Positions 34,260 through 44,063 are shown, numbered from the stretch's first letter. The stretch is DNA of 64,000 nucleotides from Magnetofaba australis IT-1 (GCF_002109495.1 NZ_LVJN01000015.1:248001-312000); one strand, 5' to 3'. The notes: a model not told the origin generated them from the sequence alone. Numbers and translations are program-made.

Positions 34260-36686
34260 TTACTCAGTTAGTTCTGTCATCGGGAGGTTGGATTGGTCGG
34301 AATCGGTCGTGATAGCGCCAGCTTGTAAGGCGTATTTTAAATTTTCGGGAGACAGCTTAGCACTCGTGATGTTGGTTGCTCTCAGAAGTGCTCCAGAGAG
34401 GTTGGCCTTAGTGAGGTCGGCTTCAGAGAGGTCGGCTCCAGAGAGGTCGGCTCCAGAGAGGTCGGCTCCAGAGAGGTCGGCTCCAGAGAGGTCGGCTCCA
34501 GAGAGGTCGGCTTCAGAGAGGTCGGCTCCAGAGAGGTCGGCTCCAGAGAGGTCGGCTCTCAAGAGTTTGGCTCCAGAGAGTTTGGCTGCAGAGAGTTTGG
34601 CTCCAGAGAGGTAGGCTCCAGAGAGGTAGGCTTCAGAGAGGTTGGCTCTCAAGAGTTTGGCTCCAGTGAGGCCGACTCCAAAGAGGTCGGCTCCAGAGAG
34701 GTCGGCTTCAGAGAGGTTGGCTCCAGAGAGGTCGGCTCCAGAGAGGTCGGCTCCAGAGAGGTCGGCTTCAGAGAGGTTGGCTCCAGAGAGGTAAGCTTTA
34801 GAGAGGTTGGCTTCAGAGAGGTTGGCTCCGGAGAGGTTGGCTTCAGAGAGGTCGGCTCTCAAGAGTTTGGCTTCAGAGAGTTTGGCTTTAGAGAGTTTGG
34901 CTACATAGAGTTTGGCTTCAATGAGGTTGGCTTCAATGAGGTTGGCTCCAGAGAGTTTGGCTCCAGAGAGGTGGGCTCCAGAGAGGTCGGCTCCAGCGAG
35001 GTTGGCTCCTGATAAATTAGCGCCTGTTAAGTCACTCCCCTGCAAATCAGCGTTTTGGAGGTTTGAGGCAAGAAAGTGTGCTCCTATTAATTGTGCGTTT
35101 TGTAGGTTCGCTGATTCCCAATTTGTATCTGTCAGAGTGACGGCCCAGAGATGATCATTGAACATAAGCGTATTTTTGCGCAGTGAGCGTCCTGTGCCTG
35201 CAACGTATTTCAGTGTTTCCCGTGCTATGTCCATTCCACTGAGATCAACGCATTGAAATTGCGTCATGCGCTCCTTGGTCCTATTCCGCGATCCGACTGC
35301 ATTGCTGTCATAAAGCATCCCCAGGAAAAACGTCTTGGTCAGTTCGCTCCACGCAATGACAGGCCGTTCAGAAGGCGGCAGCGCCAGGAAAGCTTCGAGA
35401 AAGAAAAACTCCAGAAAGCTGCGATGGGCGAATTTGTAGTTGCCGTGGGCGTCCCGGTTGAGTAATGGACGCGCCCCCAGTACGCGCCCTTGTTCCAGCA
35501 CGCGCCCTTGTTCCAGCACGCCCCCTTGTACGCGAATGTTCCAGCGCTCGGCCAGGGGCTCAATTTCAGCAAAAGGAATGCGCTCCTGTTTCCGTCTCGC
35601 GCGGTTGAGCATGATGTCCATGGCCACGGCATGGGAGAAGCGCCGCAGGCCCTCTTTGTCCGGGGCAATATAACCCGCCTCGCGCACCAGCCAGGCATCA
35701 ACCATTCTTGCGTAAATTTGCGCCAAACTGCGCAAGGGCTCTTGAGAGCGCACCAGCTTCTCAACATGGCTAAGAAGCATGGGGCGCGCCGTCAAGTCTG
35801 GCGCCTTCTTAATAATACGTCGCGCCGCGTTTCGCTCCTGACGGCGCCAGAAGGGATAGCGTCGGCGTAAGAAGGCTTCCACCTGGGATTCGGTGAAGGG
35901 GGAGATGTACAGCCGATTGAAGCGTAAGATGGCGGAAACGCCCGCTTTGCGAACGCCCAGGCGGGTGACGCCGGTTTCATCCGGGATCTCTCTGTCCGAG
36001 GTGAAAAAGTGGCTGCGGCAGGTGATGACCACGTGGCGAAACCCCTGCACCCGCTCCATCACTTCGCCAAGCCGTGATTGATGATCCTCATAGGCCGTGG
36101 CGTCTTCGTCAAAGGCGTCCAAAAGCAGAACTGTGTCTGATGGCTTTTGCACAGCGTCAATGTCTTCAAACAGGCGGGCGTAGTTGAACGGCAGCACCAT
36201 GATGGGAAAGGGGGGGAACAACCGCAACATGTTGCGCGCGGCATAGTTGAGCATGAAGGCGGATTTGCCCATGCCCGAGTCCGCCAGCAGCAGGGTGAAG
36301 CGGCTGCCGGTTTCTTTATTGAGAATCTGATCCATATGTTGAAACAGGGGGGTCCGCACCCCGGCGGACTCCGCCATCTCCTCTTCCACGGCGGAGGGGT
36401 CGCTCTCCTGGGCGTCGGGTGGAATATAGATGTGCGTGGCGTTTTCAAAATCCTCCAGGGTATAGCGCTCGGCGCCTACGCGTTTTTTCAAGCGCTGGTA
36501 GCGCATGACGCCATGCAGGTGGTGCAGCGTCATGCGCGCCCAACTGGCAAAACCCATAAGAATGGGGATCACAGCGATGGCAAGCCCATACACCGCCACG
36601 GAGTCCGTGTAGTCCCCCTGCCAGGTGAGGGCGTTCCAGGTCCACTCCAGGGGCGGGAGTTGTGTGGGCGGCGTGGGCTGGGTCAT
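34260..36686 (-). CDS. Membrane NACHT-type STAND NTPase with pentapeptide-repeat C-terminus
   Basis: 808 residues. One N-terminal membrane helix (about 30-50), then a NACHT ATPase: Walker A LADSGMGKS (134-142), Walker B TVLLLDAFDED (185-195), sensor-like VVITCRS (219-225), and the winged-helix motif FAHRSFLEFFFLEAF (419-433). From about residue 517 to 795 there are more than 50 pentapeptides of A(D/N)LSG type, a right-handed beta-helix. An internal duplication LEQGRVLEQGRV is at 391-402. STAND NTPases with repeat sensors are common in antiphage immunity and signalling; role here is inferred. It stands alone. Confidence 0.82.
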   Translation of the reverse strand: MTQPTPPTQLPPLEWTWNALTWQGDYTDSVAVYGLAIAVIPILMGFASWARMTLHHLHGVMRYQRLKKRVGAERYTLEDFENATHIYIPPDAQESDPSAVEEEMAESAGVRTPLFQHMDQILNKETGSRFTLLLADSGMGKSAFMLNYAARNMLRLFPPFPIMVLPFNYARLFEDIDAVQKPSDTVLLLDAFDEDATAYEDHQSRLGEVMERVQGFRHVVITCRSHFFTSDREIPDETGVTRLGVRKAGVSAILRFNRLYISPFTESQVEAFLRRRYPFWRRQERNAARRIIKKAPDLTARPMLLSHVEKLVRSQEPLRSLAQIYARMVDAWLVREAGYIAPDKEGLRRFSHAVAMDIMLNRARRKQERIPFAEIEPLAERWNIRVQGGVLEQGRVLEQGRVLGARPLLNRDAHGNYKFAHRSFLEFFFLEAFLALPPSERPVIAWSELTKTFFLGMLYDSNAVGSRNRTKERMTQFQCVDLSGMDIARETLKYVAGTGRSLRKNTLMFNDHLWAVTLTDTNWESANLQNAQLIGAHFLASNLQNADLQGSDLTGANLSGANLAGADLSGAHLSGAKLSGANLIEANLIEAKLYVAKLSKAKLSEAKLLRADLSEANLSGANLSEANLSKAYLSGANLSEADLSGADLSGADLSGANLSEADLSGADLFGVGLTGAKLLRANLSEAYLSGAYLSGAKLSAAKLSGAKLLRADLSGADLSGADLSEADLSGADLSGADLSGADLSGADLSGADLSEADLTKANLSGALLRATNITSAKLSPENLKYALQAGAITTDSDQSNLPMTELTE

Positions 36687-36821
36687 GGCGGGAATCTAAA
36701 GAGAAGGTTGAGGCGAAAGAGCGCCTGATGAATACCGGGGGTTACGGGAAAAGAGGAGTCCCGTTATGCTATCCACCGTAGCGTAACGTCTGAAGTCATT
36801 AAACAGAAAAGAGGTCGCCGC

Positions 36822-37901
36822 TTACTTTGCGGCGGCGGCTTGGGCGATGGGATCGCCCACCTTGCGCGGCACGCCGTCGGGACGTTGCGCCATCAGCTCC
36901 ACCAAGCGCCAGTTGATGGCGACCTCTTGATCCTTGCGTCGGTCCAACGCCTTGGAGATCGCCTGATTGGCCAGATTGAGCAGACCGCCTTTGCTCTCGT
37001 CGGAGCCCGCGCCATCGACCAATGGTGGATGCGCCTCCAGATAGAGTTCGCCGGAGCCTGACCAGCCCGCTTTGACCGGCTCGTCGACGATGCGCACTCG
37101 CTCGCCGATCTGCGCGCGTTCGTACAGACGCGGAATGTCCTCGGGGTACATACGGATACAACCGTGGCTGACGCGCCGCCCGATGCCGAACGGCTTGTTG
37201 GTGCCATGAATCAGGTAGCCGCTGATGGTCAGATAGATGGCGTGGGAGCCCAGTGGGTTGTCCGGTCCGGGGGGCACGCGCTTGGGCAGGCCGCGATCCT
37301 CCGCCAGAATGGAGGCGGGCGGATACCAGGAGGGGTCGGACTGTTTGCGGCGCACCTTGCCCTGGGTGATGGGGGTGTCATAGCCCTCGCGGCCAATGCC
37401 CACCGGATAGGTCTGCAGGCGCTTGTCCTTGCGGCGATGGAACAGGCGCATCTCCGGCAGGTTGATGACGATGCCGGGGCGCTTGTCGGCCACAATCGCC
37501 TGCGGCGCGACGAACAGCAGCGGCAGATGCACCACGCTCTTTTTGGACGGAACCCAGGGGTCGAGTCCCGGGTTGGCCAGGGTGATTTCGTTGTAGCCCA
37601 GATTATAGGTGCGCGCCAGCATCAGCAGGGTTTCGTGGCCCTGCACGCGATAGAGGTAACTGCCTGCGCCGATGATCTCGCCGCGCCCTTGGGCGGCCAG
37701 GGATTGTGCGCTGACGCGTTGCGGCGCGGCGCTGGGGCGACGTCCCTGGATCACCGACTCCAGGCGCGGCTCCAGTTGCAGCGTGACGCCGGGGCGCGGT
37801 TGGCCGTCGGGACGCGGCGTCCACGGCGAGGCGGGATCGCGCGCGGCGGCGGGCTGCGCCAGTAGCAGTGTCGCCAGGAGCGCGACGATGCGAAGTTTCA
37901 T
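36822..37901 (-). CDS. L,D-transpeptidase (YkuD) with LysM-like domain
   Basis: 359 residues from MKLRIVALL, with a signal peptide to PAAAR. A LysM-like segment (YLYRVQGHETLLMLARTYNL to about residue 130) binds peptidoglycan. The YkuD domain has YLIHGTNKPFGIGRRVSHG then CIRM, carrying the catalytic His and Cys. It forms 3-3 crosslinks or attaches proteins to peptidoglycan. It lies 16 bases after the CinA-like gene, in an apparent pgpA-cinA-ldt operon. Confidence 0.93.
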   Translation of the reverse strand: MKLRIVALLATLLLAQPAAARDPASPWTPRPDGQPRPGVTLQLEPRLESVIQGRRPSAAPQRVSAQSLAAQGRGEIIGAGSYLYRVQGHETLLMLARTYNLGYNEITLANPGLDPWVPSKKSVVHLPLLFVAPQAIVADKRPGIVINLPEMRLFHRRKDKRLQTYPVGIGREGYDTPITQGKVRRKQSDPSWYPPASILAEDRGLPKRVPPGPDNPLGSHAIYLTISGYLIHGTNKPFGIGRRVSHGCIRMYPEDIPRLYERAQIGERVRIVDEPVKAGWSGSGELYLEAHPPLVDGAGSDESKGGLLNLANQAISKALDRRKDQEVAINWRLVELMAQRPDGVPRKVGDPIAQAAAAK

Positions 37902-37917
37902 AGCCTGCACGCGTCCT

Positions 37918-39081
37918 TTACCCCATGGGGAGCAGGCGGCGCAGCAGGTGCAGCGCGGTCTGGCTGGCTTGATAGCGCACGCTTTCGCGCCCGCCGCGAT
38001 AGAGACCATGGTGTGACAGCGCATCGCCCTGACGGCTCACCGCCGCCAGGAACACCGTGCCCACCGGTTTTTGCGGCGTGCCGCCATCAGGGCCGGCGAT
38101 GCCGGTGATGGCGACGGCGTAATCCACATCATTCTGGCGCTGGGCGCCGCGGGCCAGCGCCATGGCCACTTCCGGGCTCACCGCGCCGCAGCGCTCCACC
38201 AATGGCGCCACGCCTTCCACATAAAAGCCTTTGGCCTCGTTGCTATACAGGGTCAGACCCGCCTTGAAGTAGCCGCTGGAGCCGGGAATGGCGGTCAGAC
38301 GCGCGCTCACCAGTCCGGCGGTGCACGACTCCACCGTGGCCACGGTTTTGCCCAGCTCGCGCAGTCGCGCGCCCACCAGCTCTTCCAGGCTGGCGGGCTC
38401 TTCGCTATACAGCGCGATGCCCAGGCTCTCGCGCATGGCCTGCTCCAGTTCGTCGCCCACGTGGGGGCGAATCACCAGCGCCGCATCGCCGTTGGGCAGC
38501 GGACGCGGCGCGCAGCATGTGCCGGTCAACTCCTGCGCCGCCGGACCCAGTTGCCCCATCACCGCATCGGGGGCGCCGCCGCACTCCACCAGCCAGCAGG
38601 CCGGTTCGCGCCGCGATCGCTCGGTGGGGGGGAACTCTAACTGTTCATCCTGGAAGATGCGAATGGAGCGCAGCAGGTCTTCATGCGCTTCCCATACGGT
38701 GGCGTCGAAATAGGCGGTCATATGGCCTTTGCGGTTGGCGGCGAAGCCCCGCGTGCGACCATAGGCGTCGTGCAGCGGACGCGCGCCCACCACGCGCAGC
38801 TGGCCGGTGTCGTCGGGGCTGTCCAGCCCCAGCGACAGCCCCAGGCTCGACAGCACCGAACGGCGCAGGCGTCCGCCGCCCATGCCGTTGGCCTGAATCA
38901 GAATCAGCGGATATTCGTCGGAGATGGATGCAGGGTCGAAAGGGGCGTCGGGCTCCAGCTCGAAGGTGTCGATCTCCGAGAAACCCAACCGCAGCAGCAG
39001 CAGATCCAATTCGGGTCGCCCCGACGGGGCGCGCACGCCCTCAAATTCGCTCCAACGCGGCGTCGCCAGCAGACACTTCAT
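37918..39081 (-). CDS. CinA C-terminal (PncC-like) amidase with atypical N-terminal domain
   Basis: 387 residues from MKCLLATPRW (GGGGAG upstream). The last about 160 residues are a CinA/PncC nicotinamide-nucleotide amidohydrolase domain: VATVESCTAGLVSARLTAIP, FKAGLTLYSNEAKG, DYAVAITGIAGPDGGTP, KPVGTVFLA. The first about 220 residues are not the usual molybdopterin-binding-like domain of CinA; they contain LGFSEIDTFELEPD, PLILIQANGMGGGRLRRSVL and a Cys-containing segment (GTCCAPRPLPNGDAALVIRP). I do not recognise that part. Confidence 0.82.
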   Translation of the reverse strand: MKCLLATPRWSEFEGVRAPSGRPELDLLLLRLGFSEIDTFELEPDAPFDPASISDEYPLILIQANGMGGGRLRRSVLSSLGLSLGLDSPDDTGQLRVVGARPLHDAYGRTRGFAANRKGHMTAYFDATVWEAHEDLLRSIRIFQDEQLEFPPTERSRREPACWLVECGGAPDAVMGQLGPAAQELTGTCCAPRPLPNGDAALVIRPHVGDELEQAMRESLGIALYSEEPASLEELVGARLRELGKTVATVESCTAGLVSARLTAIPGSSGYFKAGLTLYSNEAKGFYVEGVAPLVERCGAVSPEVAMALARGAQRQNDVDYAVAITGIAGPDGGTPQKPVGTVFLAAVSRQGDALSHHGLYRGGRESVRYQASQTALHLLRRLLPMG

Positions 39082-39132
39082 CGGCCTCTCCCCTCCCTTG
39101 ATTGCCATATCCCAATGCGGCGCCCGGCGCCA

Positions 39133-39606
39133 TTACGGCAGAATGTTGAGCAGGCGCAGTCCCCACAAGGTCAACGCCGCCAGCGCGCCCGCCGCCAGAT
39201 CGTCCAACATCACGCCCCAGCCGCCGTGCACATGCCGGTCCAGCCATCCCACCGGACCAGGCTTGAGAATGTCGAACAGACGAAACAGCGCAAACCCCAG
39301 CGCCAGATTCAGCGCCGAGAGCGGCGCAAACAGCAGGGTCAGCAGCATGCCGGCGGCCTCGTCGATGACCACCTCTTTGGGGTCGTCGCGCCCCAGCGCT
39401 TCGCAGGCGCGCTGCGCCGCCCATACGCCCACGGCGGAGACCACGACGGTGATCAGCGCATGCCAGCGCGGGCCCAGCGTCAGCGCCAGCCACACCAGCG
39501 GCAGCGCGGCCAGGGTCCCCACGGTGCCGGGCGCTTTGGGCGCAAGCCCGGAGCCGCCCCAGGTGGCCAGCCACATGGCCGGGCCGTGAAAGGGAAAATC
39601 CCGCAT
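39133..39606 (-). CDS. pgpA: Phosphatidylglycerophosphatase A
   Basis: 157 residues. The family signature is clear: WGGSGLAPKAPGTVGTLAAL, then DPKEVVIDEAAGMLL and KPGPVGWLDRHVHGGWGVML followed by DD. It dephosphorylates phosphatidylglycerophosphate in the inner membrane. The start could also be a TTG at 39621 (MNRLLMRDF); neither has a good ribosome site. First gene of the pgpA-cinA-ldt cluster, 51 bases before the CinA-like gene. Confidence 0.92.
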   Translation of the reverse strand: MRDFPFHGPAMWLATWGGSGLAPKAPGTVGTLAALPLVWLALTLGPRWHALITVVVSAVGVWAAQRACEALGRDDPKEVVIDEAAGMLLTLLFAPLSALNLALGFALFRLFDILKPGPVGWLDRHVHGGWGVMLDDLAAGALAALTLWGLRLLNILP

Positions 39607-39725
39607 GAGCAATCTGTTCAATGTTTACTGAATTGGGCGCGCGTAGGGCGCAATTGGGAAGGAATTGTACGGTTTTGCGGAGAGTGGGACAAGGCGGCGC
39701 AAAACGCCGCCTTGTGCGCAGTGGA

Positions 39726-40463
39726 TCAGGGCTTGAGGGTCAGGCGGCGCGACTCGTCGGCCTTGGGGCGACGCCCTTCGATGAGGTCGCCGGTGACGCC
39801 GTAGTGGATATCCTCGGCCAGGTCGGTGAGGTGGTCGCCAATGCGCTCCATGTCGCGGGCGATGCAGATCATGTGCGCGGCGGCGTTGGCTTGGCGCGGT
39901 TCGCTGATGTTGGCGGCAAAGCGCAGCAGAATCTCAAACGCATTGGTGTAAAGACGATCGACCTCGGCGTCTTCGCGCCACACTTTGCGCGCGGATTCGG
40001 GGTCGGCGTCATTGAGGGCGTGGCCCAGGGCGTCAAAGGCGTCAATCAGGCGCTCGCCCACCGCAATCAATGGCGCGCGTTCAGCGTCGCTGGCGCAGGT
40101 GCAGACGATCTCGGCGCGTTTGGCGATATTCACCGACAGATCGCCGATGCGCTCCAGGTGGGGCGCGCCGCGCATGGCGGAGACGATATTGCGTAGATCC
40201 TGTCCCATGGGTTGGCGCGTGGCGATCATGCGCACCGCCTGATGGTCCACCCGCGCCTCTTCGGCGTCCACCTGATCCTCCAGCTCCAGCGCTTTGGCGA
40301 CCAGGCTCAAGTCACAGGTTTTCAGCGCCTTGAGGGCGAACTCAAATTGATGATGCGTGCGTTCAAGCAGTTTGGAGACGCCTTGGCTCAGTTCCGCCAG
40401 TTCGTCGTCATAGCTCTTGACCGTGTGTTGACTACCAACCATGCCGCCCATCCTCAATGACAT
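39726..40463 (-). CDS. phoU: Phosphate-transport regulator PhoU
   Basis: About 245 residues, two PhoU three-helix bundles. First: SLVAKALELEDQVDAEEARV, VSAMRGAPHLERIGDLSVNI. Second: VDRLYTNAFEILLRFAA, CIARDMERIGDHLTDLAEDI. The two E/D-rich ERIGD motifs bind metal and mediate contact with PhoR/PstB. The start is uncertain among MSLRMGG and nearby Met codons. No pst genes are adjacent in the window. Confidence 0.93.
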   Translation of the reverse strand: MSLRMGGMVGSQHTVKSYDDELAELSQGVSKLLERTHHQFEFALKALKTCDLSLVAKALELEDQVDAEEARVDHQAVRMIATRQPMGQDLRNIVSAMRGAPHLERIGDLSVNIAKRAEIVCTCASDAERAPLIAVGERLIDAFDALGHALNDADPESARKVWREDAEVDRLYTNAFEILLRFAANISEPRQANAAAHMICIARDMERIGDHLTDLAEDIHYGVTGDLIEGRRPKADESRRLTLKP

Positions 40464-40741
40464 CGTGTGAAGCGAAAACGACCTTAGCGTCGCGTCTTTA
40501 TAAAATTCGCAATGTTGCGATGTCGCCATACTGGACCTCTCGCTGTAAAGCGTTATGTGCTCGGGTCACAAAGAGTTTTCCAGAATGTCATATTGCGGCG
40601 GCGGGTGGCGGAGCCTGAGGCAGGGATTGACAAGGCTGCGCCGATTCCATAGAATCAGACGCTTTTCTGTCCAGGTTGACGACTTGGGGATCTCCCGCCG
40701 CCAAATGGGCGCTTGGGATCCGCAGTCTAAGGTGATCAATC

Positions 40742-42673
40742 ATGCCGCAAATCTCTCTGCCCGACGGGGCTGTGAAAAGTTTTGACGAACCGGTCAACGC
40801 CGGTCAGGTCGCCGCGTCCATCGGCAAGCAGTTGGCCAAAGCCGCCGTTGCCGCGCGCGTGGATGGCAAGCTGGTGGATCTGACCACCGTGATCGACCAC
40901 GACGCCCAGTTGGAATTGGTGCTGGGCGATAGCGACGCTGGCCGTGAAATTCTGCGTCACTCCACCAGTCACCTGATGGCGCAAGCGGTCAAGGAGCTGT
41001 TCCCCGACGCTCAGGTCACCATCGGCCCGGCGGTGGATAACGGCTTCTACTACGATTTCGACTACGAGCGCCCCTTCACCCCCGACGATCTGAACAAGAT
41101 CGAACAGCGCATGCGTCAGATCGCCAAGCGCAATCTGAAGGTCGAGCGCCGGGTGATGGCGCGTGATGAGGCGGTGAGCTTCTTCCGCGACATGGGCGAG
41201 ATCTATAAAGCGGAGATCATCGCCGGGATTCCCGATGGCGAGGAGATCTCCCTGTATAGCCAGGGCGACTTCATCGACCTGTGCAGCGGTCCCCACGTCT
41301 CCAGCACCGGCAAGCTCAAAGCCTTCAAGCTGCAGCGCGTGGCCGGGGCCTACTGGCGCGGCGACTCCAACAACAAAATGCTGCAACGCATCTATGGCAC
41401 GGCGTGGCACAGCCAGGAGGCGCTGGACGCCTACCTGACCCAGTTGGCGGAGGCGGAAAAGCGCGATCACCGTCGTCTGGGCAAGGATCTGGATCTGTTC
41501 TCCCTGCAGGAGGACGCTGGCGGCGGGTTGGTGTTCTGGCACCCCATGGGCTCGCGCGTGCGCCGCATGATCGAGGAGTTCTGGAAAGAGAAGCATATCG
41601 CCGGCGGCTACGAGTTCCTCTACACCCCGCACATGGCCAATCGCGATCTGTGGGATCAGTCCGGTCACACCAGCTTCTATGCCGATGGCATGTTCCGCCC
41701 CATGGAGGTGGATGAGCAGGCGTATCAGATTCGCCCCATGAACTGCCCGTTCCACATCCTTATCTATAAGGATGCGCTGCGCTCCTACCGCGAACTGCCG
41801 TTCCGTTGGGCCGAGCTGGGCACGGTTTATCGCTATGAGATGTCCGGCGCGCTGCATGGCCTGTTCCGCGTGCGCGGCTTCACCCAGGACGACGCCCACA
41901 TCTTCTGCACCGAGGACCAGATCGAAAGCGAGATTCAGCAGATTCTCGACCTGACCCTGGATATCCTCGGCGCCTACGGCTTCTCCAATTTTGAGATCAA
42001 CCTCTCCACCCGTCCTGAGAAGTCGGTGGGCGAAGAGGCGATCTGGGATCGCGCCACCGAGGCGTTGCGCGCGGCCATCATTTCGCGCAATCTGCCCTAC
42101 GTGGTGGATGAGGGCGGCGGCGCCTTCTACGGTCCCAAAATCGACCTGAAGATCACCGACGCCATCGGCCGCAAATGGCAGTGCTCCACCGTGCAGTTGG
42201 ACTTCAATCTGCCCGAGCGCTTTGAGATGGAGTATGTCGCCGCCGATGGAACGCGCAAGCGTCCCATCATGATCCACCGCGCCCTGATGGGCTCATTGGA
42301 GCGCTTCTTCGGCATTCTGGTGGAGCACTACGCCGGGGCCTTCCCGCTGTGGCTGGCGCCGGTGCAGGCGCAGGTGATGACCATCACCGAAGCCCAGGAT
42401 GAGTACGCCCAGCAGGTGCGCGACGCCTTGCGCGCAGCGGGTCTGCGAGCGGAAATGGACCTGCGCAATGAAAAAGTGGGTTATAAAATCCGCGAACATA
42501 CGCTAAAAAAGGTACCTTATTTGTTGGTGGTCGGAGACCGCGAACGCGAAGAGGGCACGATCAACGTGCGCCTGCGCTCCGGTCAAAACCTCGGCTCCCT
42601 GCCGCTGTCTGCGGTGATCGCGCGTCTGAGCGAAGAGAACGACAGCCGCGCTCTGGAGCCCAAAGAGGTCTGA
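40742..42673 (+). CDS. thrS: Threonyl-tRNA synthetase
   Basis: 643 residues, full length: TGS domain ([20 protein letters not shown]), editing domain with [16 protein letters not shown] and the CSGPH motif, class II core (motif 2 [18 protein letters not shown], motif 3 [20 protein letters not shown]) and anticodon-binding C-terminus. AAGGTG lies before the ATG. It heads the classical thrS-infC-rpmI-rplT cluster. Confidence 0.97.
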   Translation: MPQISLPDGAVKSFDEPVNAGQVAASIGKQLAKAAVAARVDGKLVDLTTVIDHDAQLELVLGDSDAGREILRHSTSHLMAQAVKELFPDAQVTIGPAVDNGFYYDFDYERPFTPDDLNKIEQRMRQIAKRNLKVERRVMARDEAVSFFRDMGEIYKAEIIAGIPDGEEISLYSQGDFIDLCSGPHVSSTGKLKAFKLQRVAGAYWRGDSNNKMLQRIYGTAWHSQEALDAYLTQLAEAEKRDHRRLGKDLDLFSLQEDAGGGLVFWHPMGSRVRRMIEEFWKEKHIAGGYEFLYTPHMANRDLWDQSGHTSFYADGMFRPMEVDEQAYQIRPMNCPFHILIYKDALRSYRELPFRWAELGTVYRYEMSGALHGLFRVRGFTQDDAHIFCTEDQIESEIQQILDLTLDILGAYGFSNFEINLSTRPEKSVGEEAIWDRATEALRAAIISRNLPYVVDEGGGAFYGPKIDLKITDAIGRKWQCSTVQLDFNLPERFEMEYVAADGTRKRPIMIHRALMGSLERFFGILVEHYAGAFPLWLAPVQAQVMTITEAQDEYAQQVRDALRAAGLRAEMDLRNEKVGYKIREHTLKKVPYLLVVGDREREEGTINVRLRSGQNLGSLPLSAVIARLSEENDSRALEPKEV

Positions 42674-42695
42674 GCGCCAAATTTCATCACCCGTT

Positions 42696-42712
42696 AGGAG
42701 GATTTAGTCATA
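42696..42712 (+). promoter_or_regulatory. Ribosome site with AUA start codon of infC
   Basis: AGGAGG at 42696-42701, an ideal 8-base spacer and then ATA (42710-42712) followed by GCAAAGATCAAC. No ATG, GTG or TTG is in frame near this site; the next alternative, TTG at 42740, has no ribosome site and would remove the normal N-terminus. Confidence 0.8.
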
Positions 42713-43276
42713 GCAAAGATCAACAGAGCAGACCGCTCCTTGCCGCAATCCACCGACACCACGCGCACCAACGAAGCGATTCGTGTGCCCGAGGTGCGGT
42801 TGATCGACGAAGAGGGCGAACAGGTGGGGGTGATTTCGACCCATCAGGCTCTCGCCCGGGCCCAGGAAGCAGGTTTGGATTTGGTGGAAGTCGCGCCGGA
42901 GGCTCGTCCCCCGGTGTGCAAGATCATGGACTACACCAAGTTCAAGTATCAAAAGGCCATTCGCGAACGGCAGGCGCGTAAGAACCAGGTGCGCATCGAC
43001 ACCAAAGAGGTGAAGTTCCGGCCTGGAACCGACACCCACGACTATGACGTTAAGTCGCGCGCCATCCGCAAGTTCCTGGAAGCCGGCAACAAGGTCAAAT
43101 GCACCATGCGCTTCCGGGGCCGCGAAATGGCTCACCAGGAGTTGGGTTTGGCCATGCTCAAAAAGCTGGAGCAGGAGCTGGTGGAGCTGGGTAAGGTGGA
43201 GCAGTATCCCAAACTGCTTGGCCGCCAGATCACCATGGTCCTTGCGCCCGTGGCCGTGCCGACCAAAAAGAAGTAA
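42710..43276 (+). CDS. infC: Translation initiation factor IF-3
   Basis: 188 codons starting (M)AKINRADRSLPQ. The N-terminal domain reads IRVPEVRLIDEEGEQVGVI, the linker YTKFKYQKAIRERQARKNQ and the C-terminal domain KVKCTMRFRGREMAHQELGL. IF-3 discriminates against non-canonical start codons, and infC itself typically begins with a rare codon (AUU in E. coli) for autorepression; here the start is AUA. It lies 36 bases after thrS. Confidence 0.93.
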   Translation: MAKINRADRSLPQSTDTTRTNEAIRVPEVRLIDEEGEQVGVISTHQALARAQEAGLDLVEVAPEARPPVCKIMDYTKFKYQKAIRERQARKNQVRIDTKEVKFRPGTDTHDYDVKSRAIRKFLEAGNKVKCTMRFRGREMAHQELGLAMLKKLEQELVELGKVEQYPKLLGRQITMVLAPVAVPTKKK

Positions 43277-43411
43277 GCTCTGCGTCCAACCAGCGCTGTG
43301 ATCACGGCCCTGGACAGGGCCGCAGGGGTGTTTTGTCCCTGCGGCTTTTGTCGTTTCTGGCTGCTGGGCGTATGAGCGCGATGGTTGTGCGAGGAATTTT
43401 GGGGAGCTTTA

Positions 43412-43545
43412 AGATATTGGGGCTTCGCCCCAAACCCCATGAGGGCGCCGCCCTCAACCCGGCAGGGCTCTGCCCTGCACCCGCGGGGCGCCGCCCTCGA
43501 CCCGCTGGGGGCGCGGCCCCCAGGCCCCGGAAAATCGGGCCATAA
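43412..43545. repeat. Short-hairpin repeat string inside the infC-rpmI interval
   Basis: Modules GGGGCTTCGCCCC, GAGGGCGCCGCCCTC, GCAGGGCTCTGCCCTGC, GGGGCGCCGCCC and GGGGGCGCGGCCCCC in series, ending in mirrored CGGGACATTTATGGCCCGATTTTCC-like sequence. It separates infC from rpmI by about 400 bases, unusually far for this operon. Confidence 0.8.
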
Positions 43546-43679
43546 ATGTCCCGATTTTCCACCTTTCGAGTTGTGTGCTTGTTGTGTGTTTTGTGCAGGT
43601 CATGAAGACCATGACCTGTTTGTTTTGCTTCTCAAAAGCGTGTCGCGCGCCCATTGAGAAAACGTGTAAGGAGTCAGCA

Positions 43680-43877
43680 ATGCCCAAGATCAAGAGTCAC
43701 CGGGGCGCCGCCAAGCGGTTTAAAGCCACCGGCAGCGGCAAAATCCGCCGCAACAAGGCGTTCAAAAGCCACATCCTGACCAAGAAGTCCATCAAGCGTA
43801 AGCGCGGCTTCCGTCAGAGCGGCATCGTCAGCGCTGTGGATACCGCCGCCATCAAAAAGATGCTGCCGTATCTCTAA
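43680..43877 (+). CDS. rpmI: Ribosomal protein bL35
   Basis: 65 residues, [20 protein letters not shown], with [17 protein letters not shown] and ending KKMLPYL; typical length and charge of bL35. AAGGAG lies 8 bases before the ATG. It is 403 bases after infC because of the repeat element, and 186 bases before rplT. Confidence 0.97.
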   Translation: MPKIKSHRGAAKRFKATGSGKIRRNKAFKSHILTKKSIKRKRGFRQSGIVSAVDTAAIKKMLPYL

Positions 43878-44063
43878 GTCTTTCTTCGGACGGATTCCCC
43901 AGCGATGGGGCATGAAGACTGGACCGGATGGTCCTGGCAAAACCGAGCGTTCACCGATGAACGTTCCGACAATTCACTGAAACGGAATTCCCGGCGCGGA
44001 CGACCTGGCACCGAGGGCAGTCCCGCCCGCCATGGAATGGGCGTTGATAAATAGGAGGCGATT

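Noticed and set aside
34400-35000. CRISPR-like array of regular 15-base repeats (GGCTCCAGAGAGGTC type)
   Set aside because: Repeats are contiguous without spacers and encode A(D/N)LSG pentapeptides in frame in the NACHT protein.
43878-44063. L20-type autoregulatory leader before rplT
   Set aside because: Only short generic stems were seen; no match to known leader structures could be supported by eye.
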